Of a DNA stretch of 49,964 nucleotides, positions 8,083 through 17,761 are shown in pieces; within the stretch, counting starts at the first letter, position 1; every line of letters starts with the position of its first letter. The notes beneath the pieces are model-generated. The model was not told the DNA's origin and did not search any database. It saw only the letters and a program-made list of their open reading frames with translations. Source of the stretch: Halothiobacillaceae bacterium (GTDB lineage Bacteria > Pseudomonadota > Gammaproteobacteria > Halothiobacillales > Halothiobacillaceae); NCBI GenBank assembly GCA_028696185.1, contig JAQVHL010000015.1:1-49964 (forward strand), read 5' to 3'. The translations under genes and the position numbers were made by a program.

Positions 8083-8114
8083 GTTACTTTTCTTGCACAA
8101 GCAAGAAAAGTGAC
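8083..8114. repeat. 32-bp palindrome (gttacttttcttgc/gcaagaaaagtgac)
   Basis: Two 14-bp arms pair at 13 of 14 positions around a 4-base spacer (acaa). It lies between repeat copies R3 and R2 in non-coding DNA. It could be a protein-binding site, a strong hairpin or part of the repeat family. Confidence 0.6.
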
Positions 8115-8120
8115 TCGCCC

Positions 8121-8496
8121 GCTTGCGTTGGCGCCTGTTTGAAGGGCTTAGCCTCATGGCGGGCGAAAAAGGGCTCCAACGGTTCTTGAAAGCGGCTTTG
8201 ATCGGCGGCTGAACGACTTGATCTTTAGCAAGCGGACAGGCCTGCGCACTGTTTCGCCCGCCTCAAGCAACGCACTTCGAACGGCTTGAATCGCGCGCGG
8301 GCAAGCCATGGCCGGGGCCGCTCCAACCGGGCCGCCCCGAATTCGAGCGCCTCACCCGTCAGGGCTTGGGACAGGGATGCCCCAAGGGTGCGAGAACAGG
8401 ACGCGCGACATCCTGTCGCGGCGGGACTGAAAGGGCCCTCCATGGCCCGTTCACCCGGTCTCCACAACCCCGGCCTTGGCGCCCCCAAGGGGGGAG
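8121..8496 (+). repeat. dispersed hairpin repeat, copy R2
   Basis: Direct copy of R1 beginning at the same gcttgcgttggcgcctgttt sequence. Shared blocks include gaacgacttgatcttt, gcgcactgtttcgcccgcc, gccccaagggtgcgagaaca and the gggactgaaagggccctcc hairpin. It ends near gcccccaagg. A following stretch, tttttgtaaacaccct, is also found beside the copy at 27.1 kb. Confidence 0.7.
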
Positions 8497-8611
8497 AAAG
8501 CCCCCCCTTCGTTCAGTTCGGTGCCAGGCGTCAAAAAAACCTTCTTTTTGTAAACACCCTTAGCACCGGAATAGGCATTGAAAAGCCATTGTGCCGCCTG
8601 GACCGAGGCGG

Positions 8612-9469
8612 CTAGAGGGCGAGCCGCCCTTCCACATTGTCAATCAGGCGTGTCGTCCCCAACCACGCGGCGCCCAGCACCACGAAGCTCTCGCCAGGCG
8701 TGGGGACAAAGGGCGCCAGATCCGCGCTGTGCCTGACGCTGAGATAATCGGGGCGAAAACCTGCCTGCTCCAACTCGGCACGGCCACGCGCTTCCAGGGC
8801 AGGAATATCGCCTTCACCCGCCTGCAGGGCATCGCGCAGGCGGGTGAGCACGGCGTAAAGCCCTGGCGCCTGCGCACGCTCGGCCTCGTTCATATAGCCA
8901 TTGCGCGAACTGAGCGCCAACCCGGAGGCTTCGCGCTGGGTCGGCACGCCGATGATCTCCACCGGCATGTCCAGATCGGCCACCAGGGTACGGATGAGGG
9001 CCAGCTGCTGGTAATCCTTCTGCCCGAATACCGCCACGTCGGGCTGGACGAGGTTGAACAGCTTGGTCACCACCGTGGCCACTCCGGTGAAATGCCCCGG
9101 CCGCGACGCGCCGCAGAGAATGTCGGACAAGCCCGGCACCTCGACCCGCGTACAGGCCTCGATACCGCGCGGGTAGAGCGCGATGACTTCAGGCAGGAAC
9201 AGCAGGTGCGCACCGGCTTCGGCCAGCAACTGGGCATCGCGCACCTCGGTGCGCGGGTAGCGGGCGAGGTCCTCTCCGGCGGAAAACTGCAGCGGATTGA
9301 CGAAAATGCTGACCACCACTCGATCGGCCGCCTGCAAGGCCCGACGAACCAGCGTCAGATGCCCTTCATGCAGATTGCCCATGGTGGGCACAAAAGCGAT
9401 GCGCAGCCCCTGGGCACGCCAGTCCTGCACGCGATGACGCAGAGAGAGAGGTGTGTTGACGCTCTGCAT
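8612..9469 (-). CDS. panC: pantothenate synthetase
   Basis: PanC condenses pantoate with beta-alanine using ATP, the last step of pantothenate (vitamin B5) synthesis. The 285-residue product has the nucleotidyl-transferase signature PTMGNLHEGH at 28-37 and the FGQKDYQQL motif. The start ATG 9469 overlaps the panB stop by one base (TGATG), so it is translated from the same mRNA. The frame extends far upstream through panB, but that part is shadow sequence. Length matches E. coli PanC (283). Confidence 0.96.
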   Translation of the reverse strand: MQSVNTPLSLRHRVQDWRAQGLRIAFVPTMGNLHEGHLTLVRRALQAADRVVVSIFVNPLQFSAGEDLARYPRTEVRDAQLLAEAGAHLLFLPEVIALYPRGIEACTRVEVPGLSDILCGASRPGHFTGVATVVTKLFNLVQPDVAVFGQKDYQQLALIRTLVADLDMPVEIIGVPTQREASGLALSSRNGYMNEAERAQAPGLYAVLTRLRDALQAGEGDIPALEARGRAELEQAGFRPDYLSVRHSADLAPFVPTPGESFVVLGAAWLGTTRLIDNVEGRLAL

Positions 9470-10281
9470 CAGAACGACTCTCCGGCTGTGGGGAAGGACT
9501 TTTCGCGCACGGCGCGCACATAGGCCTGGATAGCGCCACGCAGGCTTCCGCCTGATTCGGGCATGAAGTCGCGCGAGAAGCGCGGACGACCGCTGAAACT
9601 GATACCCAGCACATCGTAAAGAACCAGAACCTGACCGTCGCAGTCCGGACCGGCGCCGATGCCGATGACGGGTATGCTCAGACGTTCGCGTACACGTGCG
9701 GCCAGCGACGCGGGCACGCATTCGAGAATGAGCATGTCTGCGCCGGCGGCTTCCAGGGTCAGGGCATCGCCCAGAAGACGCTCGGCATCCTCGTCCTGAC
9801 GCCCCTGGACACGATAGCCGCCCAGCTTGTGTACCGATTGCGGCTGCAATCCGAGATGCGCGCACACCGGAATACCCTGCTCGGCCAGTCGCCGCACGCT
9901 ATCGGACTGCGGGGCGCCGCCTTCGAGTTTGACCATGTGCGCGCCGCCCTCTTTCATCAGCCGCGCCGCATTGTGCAGGGCCGTTTCTGCCGTGGCGTAG
10001 CTCATGAAGGGCATGTCGACGATCAGAAAGGCACGACGCAGGCCGCGTGCAACCGCCTGGGCGTGGTAGATCATCTCGTCCAGTGTCACCGGCAGGGTGG
10101 TTTCCCGCCCCTGAATGACCATCCCCAGGGAATCGCCCACCAGCACACATTCCACCCCGGCCTCGTCGATGAGCCGCGCGAGGCTGGCGTCATAGGCCGT
10201 AAGCATGCTGATGGGTTCGTGGCGCGCCTTCATGGCGCGCAGATGACGCAGGGTGACGGGGGAGCGTTCAGGCGTCGTCAT
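9469..10281 (-). CDS. panB: 3-methyl-2-oxobutanoate hydroxymethyltransferase
   Basis: PanB transfers a hydroxymethyl group from 5,10-methylene-tetrahydrofolate to ketoisovalerate, the first committed pantothenate step. The 270-residue TIM-barrel protein shows the family blocks TAYDASLARLIDEAG, VGDSLGMV, KEGGAHMVKLEGG and IPVIGIGAGPDCDGQVLV. ATG 10281 gives MTTPERSPVTLRHL, a normal N terminus. It overlaps the end of folK by 14 bases and the start of panC by one. Clustering of folK with panB makes sense because PanB uses a folate cofactor. Confidence 0.96.
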   Translation of the reverse strand: MTTPERSPVTLRHLRAMKARHEPISMLTAYDASLARLIDEAGVECVLVGDSLGMVIQGRETTLPVTLDEMIYHAQAVARGLRRAFLIVDMPFMSYATAETALHNAARLMKEGGAHMVKLEGGAPQSDSVRRLAEQGIPVCAHLGLQPQSVHKLGGYRVQGRQDEDAERLLGDALTLEAAGADMLILECVPASLAARVRERLSIPVIGIGAGPDCDGQVLVLYDVLGISFSGRPRFSRDFMPESGGSLRGAIQAYVRAVREKSFPTAGESF

Positions 10282-10837
10282 GGATGTCGATCTCCTCGTC
10301 GATGCGTTCAAGCCCGTGTTCCGGACAGTGCGCCAGCAGCACGGGCAGCGGGGCGAGCCCCGGCGGTTGAAGAGCCGGGGCAATATCGTGCAGGGGTTGC
10401 AGGACAAAGCGCCGTTGCGCCATGTGCGGATGCGGGACACACAGGCGCGGCAGCGTCAGAGCTTCCTGACCGTAGAGCAGGATGTCCAGATCCAGGGTGC
10501 GCGCGCCCCAATGCTGCTCGCGCCGACGGCCCTGGGACAGTTCGATGGCCTGCAGGGCATCGAGCAGTGAAAGCGGCGGCAGGCGGGTCTGCAATTGCGC
10601 GACGGCATTCAGGAAATCGGGCTGCCCCGCCGGACCGATGGCCGGATTGCGGTAGAGCGGCGAGACGGCCACCAGAGCGGTATCCGGCAGGCGGGCCAGG
10701 GCACGGCAGGCGCAGCGCAACTGACGCGCGGGATCGTCGAGATTGCTGCCCAGTCCGACGAAAACCCGCGCGGCGTCGGCCTCAGCCACCGCGCGGCCGT
10801 CGGCGGAAGCCAGAGCGGCGACGCGGCTTGCGCTCAC
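10268..10837 (-). CDS. folK: 2-amino-4-hydroxy-6-hydroxymethyldihydropteridine diphosphokinase
   Basis: FolK pyrophosphorylates 6-hydroxymethyl-dihydropterin in folate synthesis. Family motifs are visible: VFVGLGSNLDDPARQL, SPLYRNPAIGPAGQPDFLNA, RTLDLDILLYG and VPHPHMAQRRFVLQPL. The start is uncertain. GTG 10837 has a purine-rich sequence (AGGGGGGAG) before it but overlaps pcnB by 56 bp; GTG 10789 overlaps by 8 bp and gives a length nearer E. coli FolK (159); ATG 10852 has no ribosome-binding site. The C terminus runs 14 bases into panB. It is second in a pcnB-folK-panB-panC operon, an order also found in other gammaproteobacteria. Confidence 0.92.
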   Translation of the reverse strand: MSASRVAALASADGRAVAEADAARVFVGLGSNLDDPARQLRCACRALARLPDTALVAVSPLYRNPAIGPAGQPDFLNAVAQLQTRLPPLSLLDALQAIELSQGRRREQHWGARTLDLDILLYGQEALTLPRLCVPHPHMAQRRFVLQPLHDIAPALQPPGLAPLPVLLAHCPEHGLERIDEEIDIHDDA

Positions 10838-12224
10838 GCTCTCCCCCCTCATGTGCCGGCGCGTGGGTGTGGGCGTGCGTGCGCGAAGGCACACTCTCCT
10901 CGATCTCGCGCCAGTAGTCGCAATCGCCCCGCAGCGGCTCGCCGGATTCGGCGCGCAGACAGAGGAAATCCACCCCGGCGCGGAAGCGCTCATGCGCCCC
11001 CAGACCGGCCTCGCGCCGTCCCCCACGCTGGGAGAAACGCGGTTGCAGGAACCAGATATCGCGGATCATCAGGGTGACGCGCTTGGGGATGGCCACACGG
11101 CGCACCACGGCATCCAGCACTTCGTCGGCGGCATGACGCAGGGCATCGCCCCAGGGTTCGTGCTCGGCCATGTTGCGCTCGTAGGCGGCACGCACCGGCT
11201 CCCAGAGCAGGGCGGCAAACAGGAAGGCAGGATTGACCGGCAACCCTTCCGCCACCCGCTGATCGGTACTCTCCAGCGCCAGACGCACCAGTTTGTGAAC
11301 GCGCCCCTCGTCGCGGTCGCGGCACAGCTGGGCATCGACGGCGGGAAGCAGCCGGCGCAGCAGGTCGTAATGGCGCAAAAGCTCGAACGAGGCAGCGCCG
11401 TGCCCGGACTGGAACAACTTGAGAACTTCCTCGTACAGCCGTGCGGCGGGGATGGGCTCCAGCAGCTCACCCAGGTGGAACAAGGGCGTCTCGGTGGCCT
11501 CGTCCATGCGGAAGCCCAGCTTGGCTGCAAAGCGCACCGCGCGCAGCATGCGCACCGGGTCTTCGTGATAACGCGCCTCGGCATCGCCCAGCATGCGCAG
11601 GCGACCGGCTTCGAGATCCGCCAGTCCGTCGGCGTAATCGATGAGCGAGAAATCCTCGATATCGTAATACAGTGCGTTGACCGAGAAATCGCGCCGCCAG
11701 ACGTCTTCCTCCAGCGTGCCATAGACGTTGTCGCGCAGGATGCGCCCGTCCTCGGCCACTTTGCCGGCATCGTCCTCGCCGTCGTGTCCGCCCCGGAATG
11801 TCGAGACTTCGACAACATCCTCGCGGAAATACACATGCGCCAGGCGGAAGCGCCGACCGACCAGACGGCAGTTGCGAAACAGCGCGCGAACCTCTTCGGG
11901 ACGGGCATCGGTCACCACGTCGAAATCCTTGGGCTCACGCCCCAGCAGGAGATCGCGCACCCCTCCGCCGACCAGACAGGCGCGGAAACCCGCGTCCTTG
12001 AGACGGTACAGGACGGTCAAGGCATGCTTGCTGATGCGCTGGCGCGAGATCGTGTGATCGGCGCGGGGAACGATGCGGGCTGTCGGGGAATCTATCGAGC
12101 TCAAGTTGGTAACGCTGTGGAAAACATCGCGGATACGGATGCGTGAAGCATAGCATTTCACGAGGATTTTGACGCCCACCCGCCCGACATCCGATGCATG
12201 CAACCCACGGCCTGCTTCTTGCAT
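10782..12224 (-). CDS. pcnB: poly(A) polymerase I
   Basis: PcnB adds poly(A) tails to RNA 3' ends and so promotes decay. It has the class II nucleotidyltransferase head: [11 protein letters not shown], then [14 protein letters not shown] with the catalytic aspartates, [12 protein letters not shown], and the RNA-binding [14 protein letters not shown] block. The C terminus is an Arg-rich tail with a His/Thr repeat ([10 protein letters not shown]). The true start is unclear: ATG 12224 is the only in-frame ATG but precedes about 50 unconserved residues, and family alignment would favour a start nearer 12104 (a TTG). E. coli pcnB itself uses a non-AUG codon. It leads the operon pcnB-folK-panB-panC and is divergent from the mrp operon. 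Confidence 0.93.
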   Translation of the reverse strand: MQEAGRGLHASDVGRVGVKILVKCYASRIRIRDVFHSVTNLSSIDSPTARIVPRADHTISRQRISKHALTVLYRLKDAGFRACLVGGGVRDLLLGREPKDFDVVTDARPEEVRALFRNCRLVGRRFRLAHVYFREDVVEVSTFRGGHDGEDDAGKVAEDGRILRDNVYGTLEEDVWRRDFSVNALYYDIEDFSLIDYADGLADLEAGRLRMLGDAEARYHEDPVRMLRAVRFAAKLGFRMDEATETPLFHLGELLEPIPAARLYEEVLKLFQSGHGAASFELLRHYDLLRRLLPAVDAQLCRDRDEGRVHKLVRLALESTDQRVAEGLPVNPAFLFAALLWEPVRAAYERNMAEHEPWGDALRHAADEVLDAVVRRVAIPKRVTLMIRDIWFLQPRFSQRGGRREAGLGAHERFRAGVDFLCLRAESGEPLRGDCDYWREIEESVPSRTHAHTHAPAHEGGERERKPRRRSGFRRRPRGG

Positions 12225-12290
12225 AACCCAAGACTTGAGCCTCGGCTCGTGTTACATTCCAGACAATCCTACGTACCGGCCCGCCCCCCC

Positions 12291-15098
12291 ATGAGCCTGT
12301 TGACCCTTGTCCTGCTGCCCTTTCTTGCCGCCCCGGTGGCGGCCTGGGGCTCGCGCTTCGGCCGGCTGCATGCCGCCTGGATCGCCGGCGCCTTCACCGC
12401 GCTGGCTCTGGCGCTGCTTGCGCCCCTGCTGCCCCCGGTATTCGGTGGGGAAACGCTGGTGCACAGCTGGGCCTGGATACCCAGCCTGGGCGTGACACTC
12501 GCCTTCCGCCTCGATGGATTGTCGATGATGTTCGCGCTGCTGATTCTCGTCATCGGCCTGCTGATCATCCTTTACGCGCGTTATTACCTGAACCCACGCG
12601 ACTGCATGGGGCGCTTTTACGCCTATCTGATGCTGTTCATGGGCTCGATGCTGGGCGTGGTGCTTTCGGAAAACCTCATCCAGATGGTGGTGTTCTGGGA
12701 ACTGACTTCGCTGAGCTCCTTCCTGCTCATCAGCTACTGGCAGCACCGCGCCGAAGGCCGCCAAGGCGCGCGCATGGCGCTGGCCATCACCGGCGGCGGC
12801 GGGCTGGCCCTGTTCGGCGGCGTGATCCTGCTGGGGCATATTGTGGGCAGCTACCAGCTCAGCGACGTACTGGCCGCCGGGGATATCATCCGCGCCCATC
12901 CCCTGTATCTGCCCACATTGCTGCTGATCCTGCTCGGCGTATTCACCAAATCCGCGCAGTTCCCCTTTCATTTCTGGCTGCCGCATGCCATGGCGGCGCC
13001 CACGCCGGTATCCGCCTATCTGCATTCGGCCACCATGGTCAAGGCCGGCGTATTCCTGCTCGCCCGCCTCTACCCCGCGCTGTCCGGCTCGACGGAGTGG
13101 TTCATGCTGGTCAGCGGCGCGGGGCTCGCCACCCTGCTGCTGGGCGCCTACACGGCGCTGTTCAAGCATGACCTGAAGGGGCTGCTGGCCTACTCCACGT
13201 TAAGCCACCTCGGGCTCATCACCCTGCTGTTCGGTCTGTCCACGCCACTCGCGGCGGTCGCCGGGGTGTTCCACATCATCAACCACGCGACCTTCAAGGC
13301 ATCCTTGTTCATGGCCGCCGGCATCATCGACCACGAGGCGGGCACACGCGACATGCGCCGTCTGAACGGTTTGTGGAAATACATGCCGCATACTGCCCTG
13401 CTGGCCATGGTCGCCGCAGCGGCGATGGCCGGGGTGCCCCTGCTCAACGGCTTTCTGTCCAAGGAAATGTTCTTCGCCGAAACCGTGCATGTGGCGCAGC
13501 TGACCGCAGTCGGCTGGCTGCTGCCGGCGCTGGCCACCCTGGCCGGGGTGTTCTCGGTCGCCTACTCGCTGCGCTTCATCCATGACGTGTTCTTCAACGG
13601 CGAGCCGGTCGATCTGCCCAAAACCCCTCACGAGCCGCCGCGCTGGATGAAAGTGCCTGTGGAAGTGCTGGTGGCGCTGTGCCTGATGGTGGGCATGCTG
13701 CCGGCCTTTACCGTGGCCCCGCTGCTGGCCGTGGCCGCTACCGGTGCTTTGCAGGCCACCCCGCCGCAGTACAGCCTGGCGCTGTGGCACGGCTTCACAC
13801 CCGAACTGGGCATGAGCGCGGTGGCCCTTACCCTGGGCATTCTTGTTTACATCGGACGCAAACCACTGTTCGCCCTGCACGAGCGCACCGTGGGCCGGCT
13901 GGACGCACGGGCGGTGTACAACGCCCTGCAGGGTGCGCTCTTGCATGCCAATAGTGCGCTCATCGCACGCATCGAAACCGGCTCGCTGCAACGCATGGCC
14001 TTGCTGACCGTGCTGGTGGCGGTAGCTGCCGGCACAGTGGGCTTTCTGGGAAGCAATGCGCCGCTTACCGGGACGCGCGCGGGCCTGCCCCTGGATGCCG
14101 TATCGCTGCTTGCCGCGCTGGCGCTGATCGCCGCCGCCCTGGGCACGGCCGCCCTGCACCGGCAGCGGCTGGTGGCGCTGGTGCTGATCGGCGTGGTCGG
14201 GCTGGTGGTTTCCCTCGCCTTCGTCAAGTTCTCCGCCCCTGATCTGGCCCTGACCCAGCTTTCCGTGGAGGTGGTCACCCTGGTGTTGCTGCTGCTGGCA
14301 CTGCACTACCTGCCGCAGCATTCGCCGCCAGAATCCTCCAACGCGCGCCGCCTGCGCGACATGGCGCTGGCCCTTGCCGCAGGCGGTGGTGCGGCAGCAC
14401 TGACCTGGGCCGTTCTGACCCGGCCCTATGAGCACATCGCCGGCTACTTCCTGGAAAACAGCGTTCCGGGCGGCGGTGGACACAACGTGGTGAATGTCAT
14501 TCTGGTCGATTTCCGTGGCTTCGATACCCTGGGTGAAATCACCGTGCTGGGACTGGCGGGGCTGGGCATTTACGCACTGCTCAAGGGGCTGCGCCTGCCA
14601 CTGCGCCGCGCGGATGAGCGGGGCGTCGACTGGAGCAGCGATGCCCACCCGCCGATCATGGCCACGCTGAGCCGCCTGCTGTTGCCGCTGGCCCTGCTGG
14701 TTTCGGTGTACATCTTCCTGCGCGGGCACAATATGCCCGGCGGCGGCTTCATTGCCGGGCTGATTACCGCCGTGGCGCTGATCCTGCAGTACCTGGCCAA
14801 CGGCATCGACTGGACGCGGGGGCGTGTACCGGCCAATGCCCATCCGCTGATCGGCAGCGGATTGCTGATTGCCACCCTGACCGGCCTGGGCAGCTGGGTC
14901 TTCGGTTACCCCTTCCTCACCTCGACCCACGGCCATCTGCACTGGCCGCTCATCGGTGAATTCGAGCTGGCCAGCGCCATGGCCTTTGACCTGGGGGTGT
15001 ATCTGGTCGTGGTCGGTGCCACCTTGTTGATTCTCATCCACCTGGGCAAGCTGTCGCGCACGGCACTGCCGCATTCTGCCGAAGGAAGCCGTGACTGA
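12291..15098 (+). CDS. mrpA: Mrp/Mnh-type Na+/H+ antiporter, fused subunits A and B
   Basis: The 935-residue membrane protein is the largest Mrp antiporter subunit, related to NuoL of complex I. Evidence includes the antiporter block [28 protein letters not shown], with its conserved His and Lys residues, and many transmembrane helices. The C-terminal third is an MrpB-type domain ([18 protein letters not shown] near residue 810), making it an A-B fusion as in PhaA of alphaproteobacteria; no separate mrpB follows. ATG 12291 follows a run of Cs without a clear ribosome-binding site. Six overlapping genes mrpA-C-D-E-F-G form the operon. The complex exchanges Na+ for H+ and supports pH and salt tolerance. 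Confidence 0.95.
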   Translation: MSLLTLVLLPFLAAPVAAWGSRFGRLHAAWIAGAFTALALALLAPLLPPVFGGETLVHSWAWIPSLGVTLAFRLDGLSMMFALLILVIGLLIILYARYYLNPRDCMGRFYAYLMLFMGSMLGVVLSENLIQMVVFWELTSLSSFLLISYWQHRAEGRQGARMALAITGGGGLALFGGVILLGHIVGSYQLSDVLAAGDIIRAHPLYLPTLLLILLGVFTKSAQFPFHFWLPHAMAAPTPVSAYLHSATMVKAGVFLLARLYPALSGSTEWFMLVSGAGLATLLLGAYTALFKHDLKGLLAYSTLSHLGLITLLFGLSTPLAAVAGVFHIINHATFKASLFMAAGIIDHEAGTRDMRRLNGLWKYMPHTALLAMVAAAAMAGVPLLNGFLSKEMFFAETVHVAQLTAVGWLLPALATLAGVFSVAYSLRFIHDVFFNGEPVDLPKTPHEPPRWMKVPVEVLVALCLMVGMLPAFTVAPLLAVAATGALQATPPQYSLALWHGFTPELGMSAVALTLGILVYIGRKPLFALHERTVGRLDARAVYNALQGALLHANSALIARIETGSLQRMALLTVLVAVAAGTVGFLGSNAPLTGTRAGLPLDAVSLLAALALIAAALGTAALHRQRLVALVLIGVVGLVVSLAFVKFSAPDLALTQLSVEVVTLVLLLLALHYLPQHSPPESSNARRLRDMALALAAGGGAAALTWAVLTRPYEHIAGYFLENSVPGGGGHNVVNVILVDFRGFDTLGEITVLGLAGLGIYALLKGLRLPLRRADERGVDWSSDAHPPIMATLSRLLLPLALLVSVYIFLRGHNMPGGGFIAGLITAVALILQYLANGIDWTRGRVPANAHPLIGSGLLIATLTGLGSWVFGYPFLTSTHGHLHWPLIGEFELASAMAFDLGVYLVVVGATLLILIHLGKLSRTALPHSAEGSRD

Positions 15099-15478
15099 TG
15101 GACGCCCTGCTTTCTATCGCCATCGGCGTACTCACGGCCACTGGCGTGTACCTCACCCTGCGTGGACGCACCTTTCCGGTCGTTCTGGGCCTGACCCTGC
15201 TGTCCTACGCGGTCAATGTGTTCCTGTTCCTGATGGGACGCGCCAGCGTGGGCCTGCCCCCGCTGATCGCCCCCGAGGCCGCCGGCTACACCGACCCGCT
15301 GCCGCAGGCCCTGGTTCTCACCGCCATCGTCATCGGCTTTGCCATGACAGCCTTCGTGGTGGTGCTGGCCCTGCGCGCGCGCGCCGAACTGGGCAATGAC
15401 CATGTGGACGGTCTGAATACCGGCCTGGATGAAACCGCCGAACGGCAGCACAAGGGCGAGCGGGAGGACCGGGCATGA
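15098..15478 (+). CDS. mrpC: Mrp antiporter subunit C
   Basis: 126 residues, three predicted transmembrane helices, related to NuoK. Typical sequence: GVYLTLRGRTFPVVLGLTLL and later DPLPQALVLTAIVIGFAMTA. It starts in a TGATG overlap with mrpA and ends in an ATGA overlap with mrpD, so translation of the operon is coupled. The C-terminal tail is hydrophilic (EDRA end). Confidence 0.95.
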   Translation: MDALLSIAIGVLTATGVYLTLRGRTFPVVLGLTLLSYAVNVFLFLMGRASVGLPPLIAPEAAGYTDPLPQALVLTAIVIGFAMTAFVVVLALRARAELGNDHVDGLNTGLDETAERQHKGEREDRA

Positions 15479-17010
15479 GCCATCTGACCATTGCCCCGCT
15501 GCTGCTGCCACTGCTGGCGGGTGTCCTGATCCTGCTGCTGGGCGAGCGTCGCCTTGCCGCGCAACGCGCGCTGTCCCTGGCGGCTGTTGCGCTGTCGATT
15601 CCGCTGGCCCTGCTGCTGCTTTCCCGCGCCGCGCAGGGAGAAATCGCCGTCTATGCACTGGGGAACTGGCCCGCGCCCTTCGGCATCGTGCTGGTGGCCG
15701 ACCGGCTCTCCGCCTTCATGCTGACGATCACCGCCCTGCTGTCCGCCTTTGCGCTGGCGCATGCCGTGCGTGGCGACGACCGCTTTGGTCCGCATTTTCA
15801 TGTGCTGTTCCAGCTGCAGCTTTTTGGCCTGAACGGCGCTTTCCTGACCGGGGATCTGTTCAACCTGTTCGTGTTTTTCGAGGTACTGTTGCTGGCCTCC
15901 TACGGCTTGGTGCTGCACGGCGGCGGACGGGCGCGCACCCGTGCCGGCCTGCATTACGTGGTCATCAACCTCATCGGTTCCACCCTGTTCCTGTTCGCAG
16001 TCGGCGCGCTGTACGGCGTGCTCGGTACGCTGAACATGGCCGACCTGGCGGTGAAGATCGCCACGCTGCCCGAGGCCCATACCGGCGTGGTGCGTGCCGC
16101 AGGCTTGCTGCTGCTGGTGGTTTTCGCCATCAAGGCGGCCCTGCTGCCCCTGCACATGTGGCTGCCGGGCGCCTATGCCGGGACAAGCGCCGGGGTCGCC
16201 GCGCTGTTCGCCATCATGACCAAGGTCGGGGCCTACAGCATCCTGCGCGTTTATACGCTGATCTTCGGTGCCGATGCCGTCGCCGGGGTCCAGTGGCTGG
16301 CTGAACCCTGGCTCCTGCCACTGGCCCTCGCCACATTGGCGCTGGGTGTGGGCGGCGCGCTGGCCAGTCGCGCCCTGCGTGAGCAGATTGCCTATCTGGT
16401 GCTGGCTTCCGCTGGGACGCTCCTGGTCGGTTTCGGCCTGTTCAGCGTGGAAGGCATCAGCGCCGGCCTGTATTACCTGGCACACTCCACCTTTGCCGCA
16501 GCCGCGCTGTTCCTGCTCGCCGACCGCATCGTCCTGGGACGTGGCGCCATGGCGGACCGCTACGAAGCGGGGCCGCCCTTGCCCCACCCACGGCTGATCG
16601 GCGGCGTGTTCTTTGCCCTGGCGGTGCTGATTGCGGGCCTGCCGCCGCTCGCGGGTTTTTTCGGCAAGCTCGCCCTGCTGCAAGCCGCACTGGCCTCCCC
16701 TGCCCTCGTCTGGATCTGGGCCGTGGTGCTGATCGGCGGCCTGTTGACGGTCATCGCCCTGGCGCGCAGTGGCAGCCTGCTGTTTTATCGGGCGCATGGC
16801 GTGCCGCAGGCGCAGGCCAACAACCCCCTGGGTGATGAGCTGTCACGGCTCGCGCCCATCTTCGGCCTGCTGGCACTGGGACTGCTGCTGGTGGTCGAGG
16901 GCGAGGCGGTACTGAATTACACCCGCGCCACGGCCGAACAGTTGCTCGTGCCCGCCCCGTACATCGAGGCCGTCCTGCACCCGGTCGCCACACAGGAGGC
17001 ACGCCCATGA
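15475..17010 (+). CDS. mrpD: Mrp antiporter subunit D
   Basis: 511-residue multi-pass antiporter-like subunit of the NuoM/NuoN type. Recognisable blocks are GDLFNLFVFFEVLLLASYGL, with the conserved membrane Glu, FAIKAALLPLHMWLPGAYA and YYLAHSTFAAAALFLLADRI. With MrpA it forms the ion-translocating core. Its start and end overlap mrpC and mrpE by four bases each (ATGA). Confidence 0.95.
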   Translation: MSHLTIAPLLLPLLAGVLILLLGERRLAAQRALSLAAVALSIPLALLLLSRAAQGEIAVYALGNWPAPFGIVLVADRLSAFMLTITALLSAFALAHAVRGDDRFGPHFHVLFQLQLFGLNGAFLTGDLFNLFVFFEVLLLASYGLVLHGGGRARTRAGLHYVVINLIGSTLFLFAVGALYGVLGTLNMADLAVKIATLPEAHTGVVRAAGLLLLVVFAIKAALLPLHMWLPGAYAGTSAGVAALFAIMTKVGAYSILRVYTLIFGADAVAGVQWLAEPWLLPLALATLALGVGGALASRALREQIAYLVLASAGTLLVGFGLFSVEGISAGLYYLAHSTFAAAALFLLADRIVLGRGAMADRYEAGPPLPHPRLIGGVFFALAVLIAGLPPLAGFFGKLALLQAALASPALVWIWAVVLIGGLLTVIALARSGSLLFYRAHGVPQAQANNPLGDELSRLAPIFGLLALGLLLVVEGEAVLNYTRATAEQLLVPAPYIEAVLHPVATQEARP

Positions 17011-17498
17011 AGCGCTGGTTGCCCCATCCGATACTGAGTCTGGTGCTCGCGCTCGTCTGGCTGCTGCTGGTCAACGAACTGAGCATCGGCCAACTGGTGC
17101 TCGGCGCCCTGCTGGGCCTGCTCCTGCCGCTGTTCACCCGGCGCTTCTGGCCCGATCCGCTGTGCATTCGCCGGCCGGCCACCTTGGCGCGCTTCGTCGG
17201 CCTCGTGCTGCATGACATCATCGTGGCCAACTTCCAGGTGGCGCGGCTGATCCTGGGGCGCCCCGAAGCCCTGCAACCGGCCTTCATCGTGGTGCCACTC
17301 GCGCTCAAGACCGATATCGCCATCAGCCTGCTGGCCAACACCATCTGCCTGACCCCCGGCACGCTGACGGCCGAACTCGCGGCGGATCGCTCGCATCTGC
17401 TCATCCATGCCCTCAACGCGCCGGACCCCGCAAGCGTGGTGGACGAAATCAAGACCCGCTACGAAGCGCCACTCAAGGAGATTTTCGAGTCATGCTGA
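17007..17498 (+). CDS. mrpE: Mrp antiporter subunit E
   Basis: 163 residues with two N-terminal transmembrane helices and a cytoplasmic domain bearing the MrpE signature LANTICLTPGTLTAEL. It overlaps mrpD by four bases and mrpF by seven. MrpE is needed for assembly or stability of the complex rather than resembling a complex I subunit. Confidence 0.94.
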   Translation: MKRWLPHPILSLVLALVWLLLVNELSIGQLVLGALLGLLLPLFTRRFWPDPLCIRRPATLARFVGLVLHDIIVANFQVARLILGRPEALQPAFIVVPLALKTDIAISLLANTICLTPGTLTAELAADRSHLLIHALNAPDPASVVDEIKTRYEAPLKEIFESC

Positions 17499-17761
17499 AC
17501 ACCGTGCTCGTCATCGCCGTCGCACTGGTCAGCCTCGCCCTACTGCTGACCCTCTGGCGCCTGTTCCGTGGCCCCAGCCTGCCCGACCGCATCCTGGCGC
17601 TCGACACCCTGTATGTGAACGCCATCGCCCTGCTGGTCCTGTTCGGCCTGCTGCAAAAGCAAAGCGTGTACTTCGAAGCCGCCCTGCTCATCGCCATGCT
17701 GGGCTTCGTCGGCACCGTGGCCCTGGCGAAATACCTGACCCGAGGAGACATCATCGAATGA
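17492..17761 (+). CDS. mrpF: Mrp antiporter subunit F
   Basis: 89 residues, three transmembrane helices. Typical MrpF sequence: RLFRGPSLPDRILALDTLYV followed by an AALLIAMLGFVGTVALAKYL helix. It overlaps mrpE upstream and mrpG downstream (ATGA). Confidence 0.94.
   Translation: MLNTVLVIAVALVSLALLLTLWRLFRGPSLPDRILALDTLYVNAIALLVLFGLLQKQSVYFEAALLIAMLGFVGTVALAKYLTRGDIIE

Larger units (their letters stand above)
7244..8611. other. gene-free, repeat-rich intergenic region
   Basis: I find no credible gene in this 1.4-kb stretch. The longer open frames (for instance plus 7579-8142 and minus 8225-8488) are Arg/Pro/Gly-rich and follow the repeats rather than any protein pattern. It consists largely of two direct copies and one inverted copy of a hairpin-containing repeat, annotated separately, plus a 32-bp palindrome. 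Confidence 0.7.

Noticed and set aside
7579-8142. 187-codon open frame in the repeat region
   Set aside because: It spans repeat copies and changes frame between them; low-complexity Arg/Pro/Gly sequence without a ribosome-binding site.
7443-8496. CRISPR array
   Set aside because: The repeats are long, few and diverged, with no short regular repeat-spacer pattern; no cas genes nearby. I saw no CRISPR elsewhere in the window.
13200-15074. 624-codon open frame antisense to mrpA
   Set aside because: Gln/Gly/His-rich shadow of a membrane protein; no motif and no start signal.
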